NCBI RefSeq assembly: GCF_001043915.1
Contig: NZ_LABX01000062.1
Span: forward strand, 1 to 40,204
DNA from: Methylobacterium aquaticum
GTDB lineage: Bacteria; Pseudomonadota; Alphaproteobacteria; Rhizobiales; Beijerinckiaceae
Direction of reading: 5' to 3'
DNA: 40,204 bases
Shown here: piece by piece, positions 6,277-15,109 of the stretch
Layout: each line of letters starts with the position of its first letter
How positions within the stretch are numbered: the first letter of the stretch is position 1
Position numbers and translations under genes: made by a program
The notes under the pieces: generated by a model
Database searches by the model: none
The model's input: only the letters and a program-made list of their open reading frames with translations
Told to the model about the DNA's origin: nothing

Positions 6277-9261
6277 TCAGAGCAGGCGCAGCATCACCTG
6301 TCCGGTGCGCGGGTGAAGGACGACGAGGCGGCCGCGTTCGTCGAACAGGGCTGCCGTCTCGCCGTCGCGCGCGAAGCGGGTGCGCAAGGCCCGGCTGCCC
6401 CGCCAAGTCACGGCCGGCCCACGGCTCGCGTTCGATCCGGGCACGTCCACCCAGAGCATGCCCTCCGCCGTGTCGGCGGCGGCCCAGAGCCGGCCGTTCT
6501 CGGTCGCGACCAGACGCGGCAGCGTCCGCGGCTCGGCGCGGGCCGTCGCGGCGATCAGGGCGCGCTCGTTCTCCCGGGTGGCCGGGGTGAAGGCGTGCGG
6601 ATGGGCACGCAGGGCCGGATGCGGGCCGGCATCGTCCAAGGACCACGCGACGCCCTCCATCAGCCCGAGCACGGCGCCGTCCGGGCAGGGCGGCGGCGTC
6701 CAGAACCGGCAAGTGACGGCCAGCGTGCGGATGACGAGGCTCCACCACTCGACGAGCCCGTCGTGCCGGGCATGGACCAGGGCGTAGCCGTCCGCGAAGG
6801 CGGCGAGCGCCAGGGGCCGGCCGGGCTCGGTGACGGGCACGCGCCAGTGATGGATCGGTGCCGCCTCGGTGGCGTCCCCGACGGCGTCCGGCCGGGCGAG
6901 GAGCGAGGCCGTGTCGAGCCGTGCGAACCCGTCCCCGTCGAAGACGAGCCAGCCGGTCTCGTCCGCGTGGGGATGCCAATGCGCGACGGACAGGCGCCCG
7001 AGCGGCGCGAGCCGTCCGGCCCCCGGATCGAACAGGAGGAGGGCGATGCCCTCGATCGTCCGGCGCAGCACGAAGGCGCGGTCGCCCTCGGCAAGGGTGG
7101 CGAAGCCCACGAGGCCTTCGACCTGACCGCGCCAGCGCTCGCGCCCGCCCCGGCCGAGGAGCCGCACCAGCCCCGAGCGGTGGCCGACCAGCACGCGCCC
7201 GCCGGCGAGCAGCGCCACGTCGGCGATGCCCGCGAGCGCCGGCCCGTCGGGAATCGCGAGCGGGCCGGCCGCGGGCGCGTCGGGAGGCGCCGGACGCGTC
7301 CGCAGGCGCCGGAGGTGCTGGCGCAGCGCGACCTGCGCTCCCGCCTCGGCGAGGTGTCCGGCGAGGCGGGCCCGCTCGGGATCGTGGCCCATCGCCCCGT
7401 CATCGGCGGCGAGGCGGCGCGCGAGCCCGCGGCAGAGCAGGGCGAAGGCAGGGCCCGGCGGCCGGGGCGGACCGCCCTCGAAATCCGGGTCGAGCCAGAG
7501 GGCCGCGACCGCCCGGCGCCGGGCCGCGCCCGCCGCGCCGGGTTCGGCCAGCAGCGCCGCGAAGGCCGCGTGGAGCGGGTCGCCGTCCCGCGCCTCCCAG
7601 GGCAGGGCGCGCAGCGCCCGCGCCAGGGCCTCGGACCGGGGCGGGCTTTCGGCGGCGAGCGCCAGGCCGATCCAGGCGGCCCGGCGCCCGGCGAGCCCCG
7701 GGACCACGCGGGCGAGCGCCGCCGCGCGGTCGAAGGCGCCGGCCGCCGCGAGGCGTTCCGCCCAGGCCTCCGCCAGGACCGGGCGGAACGGATCGCCGGG
7801 CTTCAGCTCCTTCCACAGCTCGGCATGGGCATCGTGGCGGGCGGCGAGCGCCAGGGCCCGCTCGGGCCGGCCCGCCCGGAACCAGAGCGGGACGACGACG
7901 CCCGGGCCGAGCCGGCGCGCCTCGGCGAGCCGGGCGGCGGTCTCGACGCGCCCGGCCTCGGCGAGGAGGCGCATGGCCGCGTGGGGATCGCCGACGAGCT
8001 CGTCGAGCACGAAGGCGGCCCGGTCGGTCTCGCCGGCCCGCCCCAGCGCGACCGCCTGCTCGCGGTAGAGCGCCTTCAGCCGCGCCTCGTCCGTGGGATC
8101 GAGGCCGAGGCCGATCGAGCGCACCGGCCCGAGATCGAGCGCGAGGCTCCGGCGCAAACCGGGGCCGGTCAGCGGCAGGTCGGCGAAGGCACCCTGCGGG
8201 CTCGGCGGGCCGCCGAGCCCGATCGCCCGGTGCAGGGCCTCCTCGATCCGGCCCGCCGCGAACAGGCGCTCGACCTCGACGAGGCGGCGGGCGTAGAGGC
8301 GGCGCAGATGCGCCGCGTAGGGCGAGCGCCACGCGAGCCACGCCGCTGCGCGCCGCCAGACCGGGGAACGGGGCGGGCCGCCGGCCGCGGCCGATGCGGG
8401 CTGGGCCGGAGAGCCCTGCTGGTGCAGCCGCCCCGCCGTCCGGCGGCGAAAGACGAACCACGCGACGGCGAGACCGGTGAGCAGCGGCACCAGCAGGCCG
8501 CCCCACTCCACCTCGCCCGCGCCGCGTTCCGCCGCCGTCCGGACGGTCTCGACGAGTCCCATCCCCATGCCGCCCGCTATCATGAGCAGCAGCAGGACGA
8601 GGTAGGCCCGCCACAGGAACCCGAACGCGCCGCCGAGCACGCGCCGGGTGCTCCTGCCGAGATCACCAAGGGCGTGCCGGAGCCGCCGTCTCGGCCGCCG
8701 CGTGAGCGCCGCGCGCATCGGCGCGAAGGGTTCCGCGCCGGCCGGCAGCGCCGGAGCGCTGGCGATGCGCCGGGGTGGGGCCGCGGGACGCAGGGCGGGG
8801 ACGCGCTCGGCCCGGACGACCGCCACCCCGTCGAGCGCCCACCAGCCGGCGACGTCGAGATCCGCGAACCCGGCGAGCGGCACGGCGGCGAGTTGGCCCG
8901 CCGCGACGTGGACGAGGTGGCCGCGCAGGGCCTGCGCAAGGGCCGGCTCGGGCTCGGCGAAGGGGACGGTCGCGAGGAGGCCGGAGCGCCGCAGCACCGG
9001 CAGGCACGGTCCGAGCGCCGCGCAGTCCCGCACCAGCGGCGCGCCGAACAGCACGAGGACCAGGTCCCCGTGCGCCCGCGCCTCCGTCGCGTGCTCGAGC
9101 CACGGCCGGAGGCGGGCGCGCCAGTCCGGCCCGGCCCGGCTGCGGTCCATCAGCACCCCGTCGAGCGGGATCGTTCCGGCATGGACCCAGCCGCGCAGGC
9201 GCAAACCCGCGAGCGGGCTGCGCGCGTCCGGCACGGGCGAGGGTCTCAGGCGCGCAGGCAT
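6277..9261 (-). CDS. Membrane-anchored helical-repeat beta-propeller protein (bpX ternary system)
   Basis: This encodes 994 residues from the ATG at 9261, which overlaps the end of the preceding propeller gene by 16 bases. Residues ~1-155 form an alpha/beta domain (PLAGLRLRGWVHAG, DLVLVLFGAPL, DVAGWWALDGVAVVR) like the N-terminal bpX-type domains of MoxR-vWA-propeller systems. Two membrane segments follow at ~218-237 and ~254-271. Residues ~310-640 are Ala/Arg-rich paired helices of TPR-like character (AGRIEEALHRAIGLGG, AGETDRAAFVLDELV). The last ~330 residues are repeated short strands (RVLVGHRSGLVRLLGRGG, GRLVVLHPRTGQVMLRLL) typical of a WD/PQQ-like beta-propeller. It probably serves as the membrane-tethered sensor or recognition part of the MoxR system. 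Domain names beyond the propeller are inferred. Confidence 0.7.
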   Translation of the reverse strand: MPARLRPSPVPDARSPLAGLRLRGWVHAGTIPLDGVLMDRSRAGPDWRARLRPWLEHATEARAHGDLVLVLFGAPLVRDCAALGPCLPVLRRSGLLATVPFAEPEPALAQALRGHLVHVAAGQLAAVPLAGFADLDVAGWWALDGVAVVRAERVPALRPAAPPRRIASAPALPAGAEPFAPMRAALTRRPRRRLRHALGDLGRSTRRVLGGAFGFLWRAYLVLLLLMIAGGMGMGLVETVRTAAERGAGEVEWGGLLVPLLTGLAVAWFVFRRRTAGRLHQQGSPAQPASAAAGGPPRSPVWRRAAAWLAWRSPYAAHLRRLYARRLVEVERLFAAGRIEEALHRAIGLGGPPSPQGAFADLPLTGPGLRRSLALDLGPVRSIGLGLDPTDEARLKALYREQAVALGRAGETDRAAFVLDELVGDPHAAMRLLAEAGRVETAARLAEARRLGPGVVVPLWFRAGRPERALALAARHDAHAELWKELKPGDPFRPVLAEAWAERLAAAGAFDRAAALARVVPGLAGRRAAWIGLALAAESPPRSEALARALRALPWEARDGDPLHAAFAALLAEPGAAGAARRRAVAALWLDPDFEGGPPRPPGPAFALLCRGLARRLAADDGAMGHDPERARLAGHLAEAGAQVALRQHLRRLRTRPAPPDAPAAGPLAIPDGPALAGIADVALLAGGRVLVGHRSGLVRLLGRGGRERWRGQVEGLVGFATLAEGDRAFVLRRTIEGIALLLFDPGAGRLAPLGRLSVAHWHPHADETGWLVFDGDGFARLDTASLLARPDAVGDATEAAPIHHWRVPVTEPGRPLALAAFADGYALVHARHDGLVEWWSLVIRTLAVTCRFWTPPPCPDGAVLGLMEGVAWSLDDAGPHPALRAHPHAFTPATRENERALIAATARAEPRTLPRLVATENGRLWAAADTAEGMLWVDVPGSNASRGPAVTWRGSRALRTRFARDGETAALFDERGRLVVLHPRTGQVMLRLL

Positions 9262-11192
9262 GAGGCGTCGTCCGCGACCGTGTCGAGGTCCGGCAGGTGC
9301 CGCCAGGTTCCGGTGCCGGCTCCCGTGCCCGGCCCGTCGAGGGGGCACAGGGCCAGGGCCTCGACGTAGCCCGCCGCGTTGCGGCGCGCGGCGGCGATGC
9401 ATGGGCCGGCGCGGGGATGAACGGCGAGCCGCACCTCGTCGAGGGTGTCGTCGGGCAGCGCCAGCGGATCGCCGAGCGGTTCGCCGTCGAGACCGCGCAG
9501 CGTCAGGCCGGTCGCGTCACGGTGGAGGGCGGCGGGATGCTCCGCCGCCGCCCCGTGGCGGCGCGGATCGTGCATCGCGAAGCCGACGATGCGCCCGTGC
9601 GGGCGGACGGGCAGGCCGACGCATCGCGTCTCCTCGCTCCAGGCCTCCGTCAGACGCCAGACGCCGTCCGCCCCCTCGGCCACGAGGACGAGGCGGGAGC
9701 GGCCGGCGAGGACGTCGAGGAAGCCGGTCCGCTCCGGCGGCAGGGCGCCTGCGGGGAAGCGGGCCAGCACCTGCCCGTCCGTGCGGCTGCGGGCCACCAC
9801 GGCGCCCGTGCGGTCGCGGGTCAGCAGGGCGGCGGGCACCACCGCGATCGGGGCGGCTCCCCGCAGGCTCGAGTAATCGGCCACCCGGTCGCCGGCGAGC
9901 AGGAACGGGGCGCCGTCCGGCGCCAGGAGCCAGCAGCGGTCGCGGCGCTTGAGCGCGCCGAGTGGCGGCAGGGCCGGTCCTGGAAAGCGCGCCTGCGCGA
10001 GCGGATGGTCGCGCGGGACCCGCAGGTCGAACCGCGTTTCCTGCGGGGCGCCGCCGAGATTCCAGCTGCGCAGGACGATGCGCGCCCGGTCCGCGTAGAC
10101 GGTGACGAAGGCCGCGCGGATCAGGCCCGGGCCGACGTCGAACCCGGCGAGGCGGTCGTGGCGGGCCACGGCCAGGACCAGGGCTTTGCCGTCGCCGAGG
10201 ACCGGCATCACCAGGATCCCGTCGGGACGCGCCACCAGGAGGTGCTCCGCCCCCGGCGCGAAGGCGAAGCCCTCCGGCGCCCAACGGGTCGAGGCCTCGG
10301 CACGCTGCGGGCGCGCGGGCCTCGCCGATCGATCGCCGGGCGCCCGACGCGGCCGGAACGGGTCGCGCAGCAGCGCCATCGCCTCGGCCTCCGGCGGCAG
10401 GTCGAGGCGCACGCGCGCAAAGCCTCCGGCGGCGGACGCGACGGTGACCTCGGCGGCCACCGCGAGGCCGGCCGGGTCGAGGCGCGGCCGCTCGGCGATG
10501 GCCACCCGGCTCGCCGGGCGGGACGCCTCGGGCAGGTCCTCCCCGCCGACGAGCCAGAGGCTCGCGCCGGGGCGCGCCGTGGCGCGGGTCGCGGCGGGCT
10601 CGGCCAGCATCCGGTGCAACTCGGCCCCGTCGAGGACCGTCGCGGCGGTGTCCGTCAAAAGGAGCGCCGCATCCGCGGCGTCCAGCCCCTCGCGCCAGCC
10701 CCGCTCCGATGCCGCCGTCGAGACCCAGAGCAGGCGCGCGCCGCGGCGCCGGGCGAGGCCGGCGAGGCAGAGAAGCGCCGCGAAGGCGACGAGGCGGGGC
10801 GCGCCGAGGAGGTCCGGCCCGGCGTCGAGCACCACCAGCACGGCGCCGGCCTCGGCCGCCTGCCGGTAGACCGGCTCCAGTGTCAGCAGCTCGCGCGCGG
10901 CGGCGCGCTGGAGGAAGGCGTCGGGGTCGAGGTCGCGCCAGAGCCATTCGGAGGCGACGAGCCGCTCGATCCCGCCCCGGGATCCGAGGCCGCCGACCCC
11001 GTCGATCTCGCCCTCGGGATGCGCGCCCGCGCCGTCGACCCGGTCGATGAGCGGATAGAGGGCGTCGACCAGGGCGGTGAGGACGCGCAGGTCCGGTTCC
11101 GGCATCTCGGCGAAGAGCGCGGCCCAGGGTGCGAGCGCTGGCGGCAGGGCGGATGGCACGGCGCTCGCCGCGACGGGCCGTGGCACGCTCAC
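9246..11192 (-). CDS. Degenerate-vWA plus beta-propeller protein (bpX ternary system)
   Basis: This encodes 648 residues from the GTG at 11192, which overlaps the TGA of the preceding gene (GTGA). Residues ~20-110 are helical. About 115-290 has the strand order of a vWA domain: GAVLVVLDAGPD (residues 117-127), then RLLWVSTA, then DAALLLTDTA. The MIDAS serines are missing: DAGPD stands where DxSxS should be, so metal binding is doubtful. From ~300 to the end, repeated beta strands (HLLVARPDGILVMPVLGDG, ARSRTDGQVLARFPAG) indicate a beta-propeller. Families bearing this architecture next to a MoxR ATPase and small bpX proteins are computationally predicted conflict systems. It likely bridges the MoxR ring to its target. 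The family assignment rests on architecture and context only. Confidence 0.65.
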   Translation of the reverse strand: MSVPRPVAASAVPSALPPALAPWAALFAEMPEPDLRVLTALVDALYPLIDRVDGAGAHPEGEIDGVGGLGSRGGIERLVASEWLWRDLDPDAFLQRAAARELLTLEPVYRQAAEAGAVLVVLDAGPDLLGAPRLVAFAALLCLAGLARRRGARLLWVSTAASERGWREGLDAADAALLLTDTAATVLDGAELHRMLAEPAATRATARPGASLWLVGGEDLPEASRPASRVAIAERPRLDPAGLAVAAEVTVASAAGGFARVRLDLPPEAEAMALLRDPFRPRRAPGDRSARPARPQRAEASTRWAPEGFAFAPGAEHLLVARPDGILVMPVLGDGKALVLAVARHDRLAGFDVGPGLIRAAFVTVYADRARIVLRSWNLGGAPQETRFDLRVPRDHPLAQARFPGPALPPLGALKRRDRCWLLAPDGAPFLLAGDRVADYSSLRGAAPIAVVPAALLTRDRTGAVVARSRTDGQVLARFPAGALPPERTGFLDVLAGRSRLVLVAEGADGVWRLTEAWSEETRCVGLPVRPHGRIVGFAMHDPRRHGAAAEHPAALHRDATGLTLRGLDGEPLGDPLALPDDTLDEVRLAVHPRAGPCIAAARRNAAGYVEALALCPLDGPGTGAGTGTWRHLPDLDTVADDASCLRA

Positions 11193-11698
11193 GCCAAGCC
11201 TCCGAGCAAGGCGCCGAGGCGGGCCGCGTCGACCTCGGAGAGCGCGCGGGACCCGGAGAGATCGAGCAGGCGCAGGCCGCCTCCTTCGGAGGCAGGGACG
11301 GCGGCGGGTGCAAGGAGCGCCGGGCCGGGAAGGCCGTGACGGTCGAGCAGGCGCCGGCCCACCTCGGCGCACCAGGGCGCCGGCACGTCGAGGCGGCTGC
11401 CGAAGGGCAGGAAGAGCGGGCCCGCGGCGGCGAGCCAGCCGAGCGGCGCCGCGCACCAGGGCAGGGGCGTGCGGTCGGACAGCACCTCGGACCCGAAGAG
11501 CACCGCTTCGCCGCCCGCCAGTGCGAGGCGGAGATGGGCGTAGCGGGCGATGCGCGGCGCGATTCGGTCGAGGAGGGCGGCAGCCTCTCCCGGGGTCAGG
11601 CGCAGTCCCGCCGGCCGGCCTTCATCCGCGGCAGGAACCAGCCGCAGGGGGAGGGCGGGTGCGTCCGCTCCGTTCAAGGCCCGGCCCCGCCCGCTCAA
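11189..11698 (-). CDS. 169-residue bpX-associated small protein
   Basis: The start is taken as TTG at 11698, which overlaps the MoxR stop (TTGA) and has GGAG 9 bases upstream; a second in-phase TTG lies 21 bases later. The protein is soluble, with an ordered alpha/beta look: PLRLVPAADEG, LTPGEAAALLDRIAPRIARY, RLALAGGEAVLFGSEVLSD, and a C-terminal GGLRLLDLSGSRALSEVDAA followed by LLGGLA. It has no catalytic motif and no membrane segment. Its place between MoxR and the propeller proteins, with overlapping starts and stops on both sides, fits the small bpX-type subunits of MoxR-vWA-beta-propeller systems. I infer an adaptor role. It is not recognised by sequence alone. Confidence 0.6.
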   Translation of the reverse strand: MSGRGRALNGADAPALPLRLVPAADEGRPAGLRLTPGEAAALLDRIAPRIARYAHLRLALAGGEAVLFGSEVLSDRTPLPWCAAPLGWLAAAGPLFLPFGSRLDVPAPWCAEVGRRLLDRHGLPGPALLAPAAVPASEGGGLRLLDLSGSRALSEVDAARLGALLGGLA

Positions 11699-12840
11699 GG
11701 CCCAGCTCCGGCCGGCTCCCGGCAGCGGGCCAGGAGGGCGTCGCGCGCGGCGGCGAGCGCGGGCGGCCGGGCCTCGGTCGCGAAGGCGGCGTCGACCTGC
11801 ACCAGGAAGGACTCGGCCCGCACCAGCCAGGCTTCGAAGGCGGGTGCGGCGCGGTCTGCCGGGGCAGCCGCGGCGAGCGCCTCGCCCTCCCGGGCGAGGT
11901 CGGCGGCGCGGGCGGCCGGGCCGTAGCCCGCAGCCTTGGCGGCCTCGGGGAGAACCGGACTTGCCGCCGCGCCGAGCTCGGCCCGCAGAAGGTCGCGGGC
12001 CTCGTCCTGGGCAATGCGGTGCTGGACGAGGTGGATCAGGGGCCAGAGGTCGGCGGCCGTGGCCTCGGTCCGGCCGGCGATCAGCGCCGCGGCGGCCACC
12101 AGGGCCTGCCCCCGCACCACGCGCCGGTCGCTGAGGGGCACGCCGCGGGCCCGCAGCTTGCGCACCACCTGCGCGTAGGCCGGACGGACCGGGGTGAGGT
12201 CGATCCTGGCGGCGGCCGCCGCGAGGGCGTCGATCCCGGCGAGCGTCAGCGGCGGTTCCGCCCCGGCCTCCGGCTCGCCGGCCGCGCCGGCCAGCAGGGC
12301 TTCGAGATCGGAATCGGCGAGGGGGTCGACGAAGGCCGTGACGAGGAACCGGTCGGCGAAGGCCGCCAGCGCCGGGTCTTCCGGCAGGGCATTGCTGGCG
12401 CCGACGCAGCAGCGCAGGGGCACGGCGGTCTCGAAATGGCCGCGCCGGTAGCGGCGCTCGTTGAGCACGCCGAGCAGCGCGTTGAGGATCGCGGTCGAGC
12501 CCAGGAAGACCTCGTCCAGGAAGGCGAATTCGGCCTCCGGCAGCATGCCGGCGATGTCGGGCCGCAGCTTGCCCGCGCGCAGCGCCTCGAGATCGAGGGG
12601 GCCGAACAGCTCGGCGGGCTCCGTGAAGCGGCCGATCAGGTACTCGAAGCACCGTGCCCCCGTGCCGGCGGCGCAGGCTCGGACCACCGCGGACTTGCCC
12701 GTGCCGGGCGGTCCGATCAGCAGAACGTGCTCGCGCGCCACCAGGGCGAGATGGACCAGCTCCACGAGGTGGCGGCGCCCGACCAGGCCGTGGGCGGCGC
12801 GGGCGATGCCGCGCTCCAGGCATGCGATGGCGGTGTCGAT
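11695..12840 (-). CDS. MoxR-family AAA+ ATPase of the bpX system, non-standard start
   Basis: About 381 residues if read from ATC at 12840. Walker A is GPPGTGKS (residues 43-50), Walker B FAFLDE (105-110), and the sensor-1 region GASN follows; the insertion loop ILNALLGVLNERRY is typical of MoxR ATPases. These ATPases remodel protein complexes together with vWA partners. The start is unusual: no ATG, GTG or TTG occurs in phase between 12999 and the middle of the first helix (GTG in HLVEL), yet the protein has a normal MoxR N-terminus (IDTAIACLERG). GGGAGG stands 5 bases before the ATC codon. Either ATC is used, or a sequence error or mutation hides the start. The C-terminal ~100 residues (ARDLLRAELGAA onward) are helical. 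It heads the four-gene bpX operon. Confidence 0.85.
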   Translation of the reverse strand: MDTAIACLERGIARAAHGLVGRRHLVELVHLALVAREHVLLIGPPGTGKSAVVRACAAGTGARCFEYLIGRFTEPAELFGPLDLEALRAGKLRPDIAGMLPEAEFAFLDEVFLGSTAILNALLGVLNERRYRRGHFETAVPLRCCVGASNALPEDPALAAFADRFLVTAFVDPLADSDLEALLAGAAGEPEAGAEPPLTLAGIDALAAAAARIDLTPVRPAYAQVVRKLRARGVPLSDRRVVRGQALVAAAALIAGRTEATAADLWPLIHLVQHRIAQDEARDLLRAELGAAASPVLPEAAKAAGYGPAARAADLAREGEALAAAAPADRAAPAFEAWLVRAESFLVQVDAAFATEARPPALAAARDALLARCREPAGAGP

Positions 12841-13178
12841 GCGGTCCTCCCGTGAGGCTCGTGAGGTGCAACGGAGCGCGGACGCCCCCCTGGGAAGAAG
12901 CGGGGCGCGGCCGCGCCCTCGTGACGAAACCGGGCGCGGTCCGGCGCCGGCGGGACGGTCCCGGATCGGGCGGGACTGCCGGCACCGGGCGATCCGCAAT
13001 GTCGCATGTTTGGGCCGGACGTCCACCCCGCCCCGCGCGACACCACATCGGCGGACCACGAGCCTGCCGGCACCGCCCGCGCCCGCGCCGTGGCCCGGTC
13101 CCCGGGAGGCCCGAGACGGGGAGCGCCGATCGGCAGCTTTGCGCTCCGGGCGGTCCGGCATCCGCCGTGGCGAGGGCG
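12841..13178. other. Intergenic gap between the two MoxR operons
   Basis: This gap of 338 bases separates the SWIM gene stop from the second MoxR. A 7-bp inverted repeat, GGAGCGC with GCGCTCC at 13120-13147 (14-base loop), follows the first operon on the minus strand but has no T-run, so it is only a weak terminator candidate. I see no convincing -35/-10 pair. An open frame crosses the gap in the phase of the MoxR gene, but its residues are Arg/Pro/Gly-rich shadow sequence. Confidence 0.4.
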
Positions 13179-15104
13179 TCAGGCGACGGTGTCGAGCGGC
13201 CCGGCATCCTCGCGCATCACGGCGATCCAGAGGGCGGCCTGCGCGAAGATGGATGCCGTCCCCTCCCTGGACGCGAGAAACGCCGAGAGACGCATGGCCG
13301 TGGCGGCGTGGCCGGTCTGTCGCAGGCGCGCCACCAGTCGCGGACCGCTCGCCGCCGCGACCGGCGCGAAGGCGCGACGCCCGGCATGGAGCGCGCCGGC
13401 AAGCAGAGCCTCGGTTTCCTCGATGGCGTCGCGCTCGCCCGCGGCCGGAACCGGCAGCAAAGGGGCGCCGGGTCGATCCGGATCGTCGAGATCGGGCACG
13501 ACGAGGCGCTCGGTGCCGACGGACCACGGCTCGCAGAGCAGCGTGCCTGCCTCGATCCGCACGCGGCCGGCGACCTGCCGCACGGCGCCGTAAGCCCCGG
13601 CGAAGGCCGCGGCGAGGATGCCGAGGGCCCCCGGCGCAGCACGGTCGTAGCTCCGCGCGAGGTGGAGCCGGCCGCCGTCGCCAGGCAGGTCCACGGCCGC
13701 CTGCCAGAGTTGCGCGCCCGGGGACCATGCCTGCCCGAGGATCTCGCCCACGTCGAAAAGATGGAGGGCGTCGAGGCGGTCGCGCGGACGCAGGAAGCCC
13801 GGTGCCCGGTCCGTGAGCCGGTGCAGCACCGTTCGGACCTCGCTCACGGCGAGCGGTGCGGGCAGGCGCAGAACCGCGTCCCGCGGCAGCAGCGCGGTGC
13901 GCCCCCGGGCACCCTGGCCGAGGACCAGGAGCCCGTCGGCCCGGCGCCGGGCGACGCTGGTGAGGATCTGGCCCCGTCCGATGCCGGCGAGCGTCAGTCC
14001 CGGCGCGAGCGGGCGCCCGGGCAAGGCGGCGACGAAGCCCGGCTCGTCCGTCGACGCCTCGAATTCGCGCTCCAGCGCCAGCGTCGCGCCCGTATCGGTG
14101 TCGGCGAGCGCGACCCGCGCCACGGCCCCGCGCCCGCGGGCGACGATCCGGGCCCCGAGCGAGACGAGGCGGGTCTTGGCCATCGCCGTCTCGTAGGGCT
14201 GGCCGAGGCCGAGCGCGGCAGGATCGGCGGCCCGTGTGCGGGCCATGAGTTCGGTCGCGAGCGCCAGGACCGCACCCTCGTCGTAGGTGGCGCTGCGCGC
14301 CGCGTAGGCCGCGAGCTGCGCCCGCAGCTCGGCCTCGGCCAGCAGGATCTGGGTGGCGCCTCGCGCCTGCGCGGCCCGTCGCAGGCCGTCGAGGGCGGCC
14401 CCGTGCGCCTCGGGGCCCGCCGCGGTTCCCGCGTCGAGGAGGCCCTCGACGAGCCGGTCCACCGCCGCGGCGAGATCCTCCGCGGCTGCGACGTCGGTCC
14501 CCCCGAGCCGGACCTCTGCGGCGCCCGCAGCCTCGCGGAAGGCGCGAATCGCCACCGCCACGTGGGCGCAGCCGCCGCCGGCAGCGCAATCGCAGCGGGC
14601 GTAGTGAACCGCGTCCGGCACGAGGAAGCGCACGCTGGCCGTGGGCAGGCGCGCCGACGGCACCGGGCCGTAGTCGAGCCCGACGGTGACGCCGGCCCCG
14701 AGCAGCCGCTTCAGCTCCGCCGCGGCGGAGGTGCCGAGCCCCGCCTCGAACGTCGCACCGTCGAGGGTGCCAGGATTCCAGGTTGGGCTGGGAGCGGCCT
14801 CCGGTGCCTTCACCTGGCTTGCGGACGACACCGCCTCGGCGCGGTAGGCCACGACGAGGGCGACCCGGTGGCGGCAGAGTCCGCTGGCCGGGCAGGTGCA
14901 GGCGGCTTCGCCCGGCGGTCGGCCGGGGGAGAGGCGGGTCACGGTGCCGTCGGGAAAGCGGGCCTCGACGATGCCGTCCGGCCCTTCCGTCAGCGCCGGT
15001 CCCTGCCCGGCCGCGACCTCGCGGAGCGCCCGCTTCACCAGGCCCGCATTGGCGAGCTGGATCAGGCCGTCCTCGGTCAGGGCGAGAAGGTCGGGGCGGG
15101 CCAT
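13179..15104 (-). CDS. Double SWIM zinc-finger protein (YehQ-like)
   Basis: This encodes 641 residues from the ATG at 15104, 5 bases after the vWA gene stop. Two SWIM motifs (CxC...CxH) are visible: Cys69, Cys71, Cys77, His79 in CTCPASGLCRH, and Cys171, Cys173, Cys179, His181 in CDCAAGGGCAH. The rest is helical with a beta-rich middle (~330-480). SWIM fingers bind DNA or protein. In E. coli the SWIM protein YehQ sits beside a vWA protein (YehP), a DUF5682 protein (YehM) and a MoxR ATPase (YehL), which is the same set of families as here. It is the last gene of this operon. The molecular function of the family is not established; a recognition role is inferred. Confidence 0.8.
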   Translation of the reverse strand: MARPDLLALTEDGLIQLANAGLVKRALREVAAGQGPALTEGPDGIVEARFPDGTVTRLSPGRPPGEAACTCPASGLCRHRVALVVAYRAEAVSSASQVKAPEAAPSPTWNPGTLDGATFEAGLGTSAAAELKRLLGAGVTVGLDYGPVPSARLPTASVRFLVPDAVHYARCDCAAGGGCAHVAVAIRAFREAAGAAEVRLGGTDVAAAEDLAAAVDRLVEGLLDAGTAAGPEAHGAALDGLRRAAQARGATQILLAEAELRAQLAAYAARSATYDEGAVLALATELMARTRAADPAALGLGQPYETAMAKTRLVSLGARIVARGRGAVARVALADTDTGATLALEREFEASTDEPGFVAALPGRPLAPGLTLAGIGRGQILTSVARRRADGLLVLGQGARGRTALLPRDAVLRLPAPLAVSEVRTVLHRLTDRAPGFLRPRDRLDALHLFDVGEILGQAWSPGAQLWQAAVDLPGDGGRLHLARSYDRAAPGALGILAAAFAGAYGAVRQVAGRVRIEAGTLLCEPWSVGTERLVVPDLDDPDRPGAPLLPVPAAGERDAIEETEALLAGALHAGRRAFAPVAAASGPRLVARLRQTGHAATAMRLSAFLASREGTASIFAQAALWIAVMREDAGPLDTVA

Positions 15105-15109
15105 CGTGG

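Noticed and set aside
6313..9369. Plus-strand open frame of 1018 codons opposite the propeller gene
   Set aside because: Its translation is Arg/Gly/Pro/Glu-rich without domains; it mirrors the third-position GC of the minus-strand gene.
13120..13147. Terminator for the YehL-like operon
   Set aside because: A 7-bp stem with a 14-base loop and no T-run; kept only as a remark.
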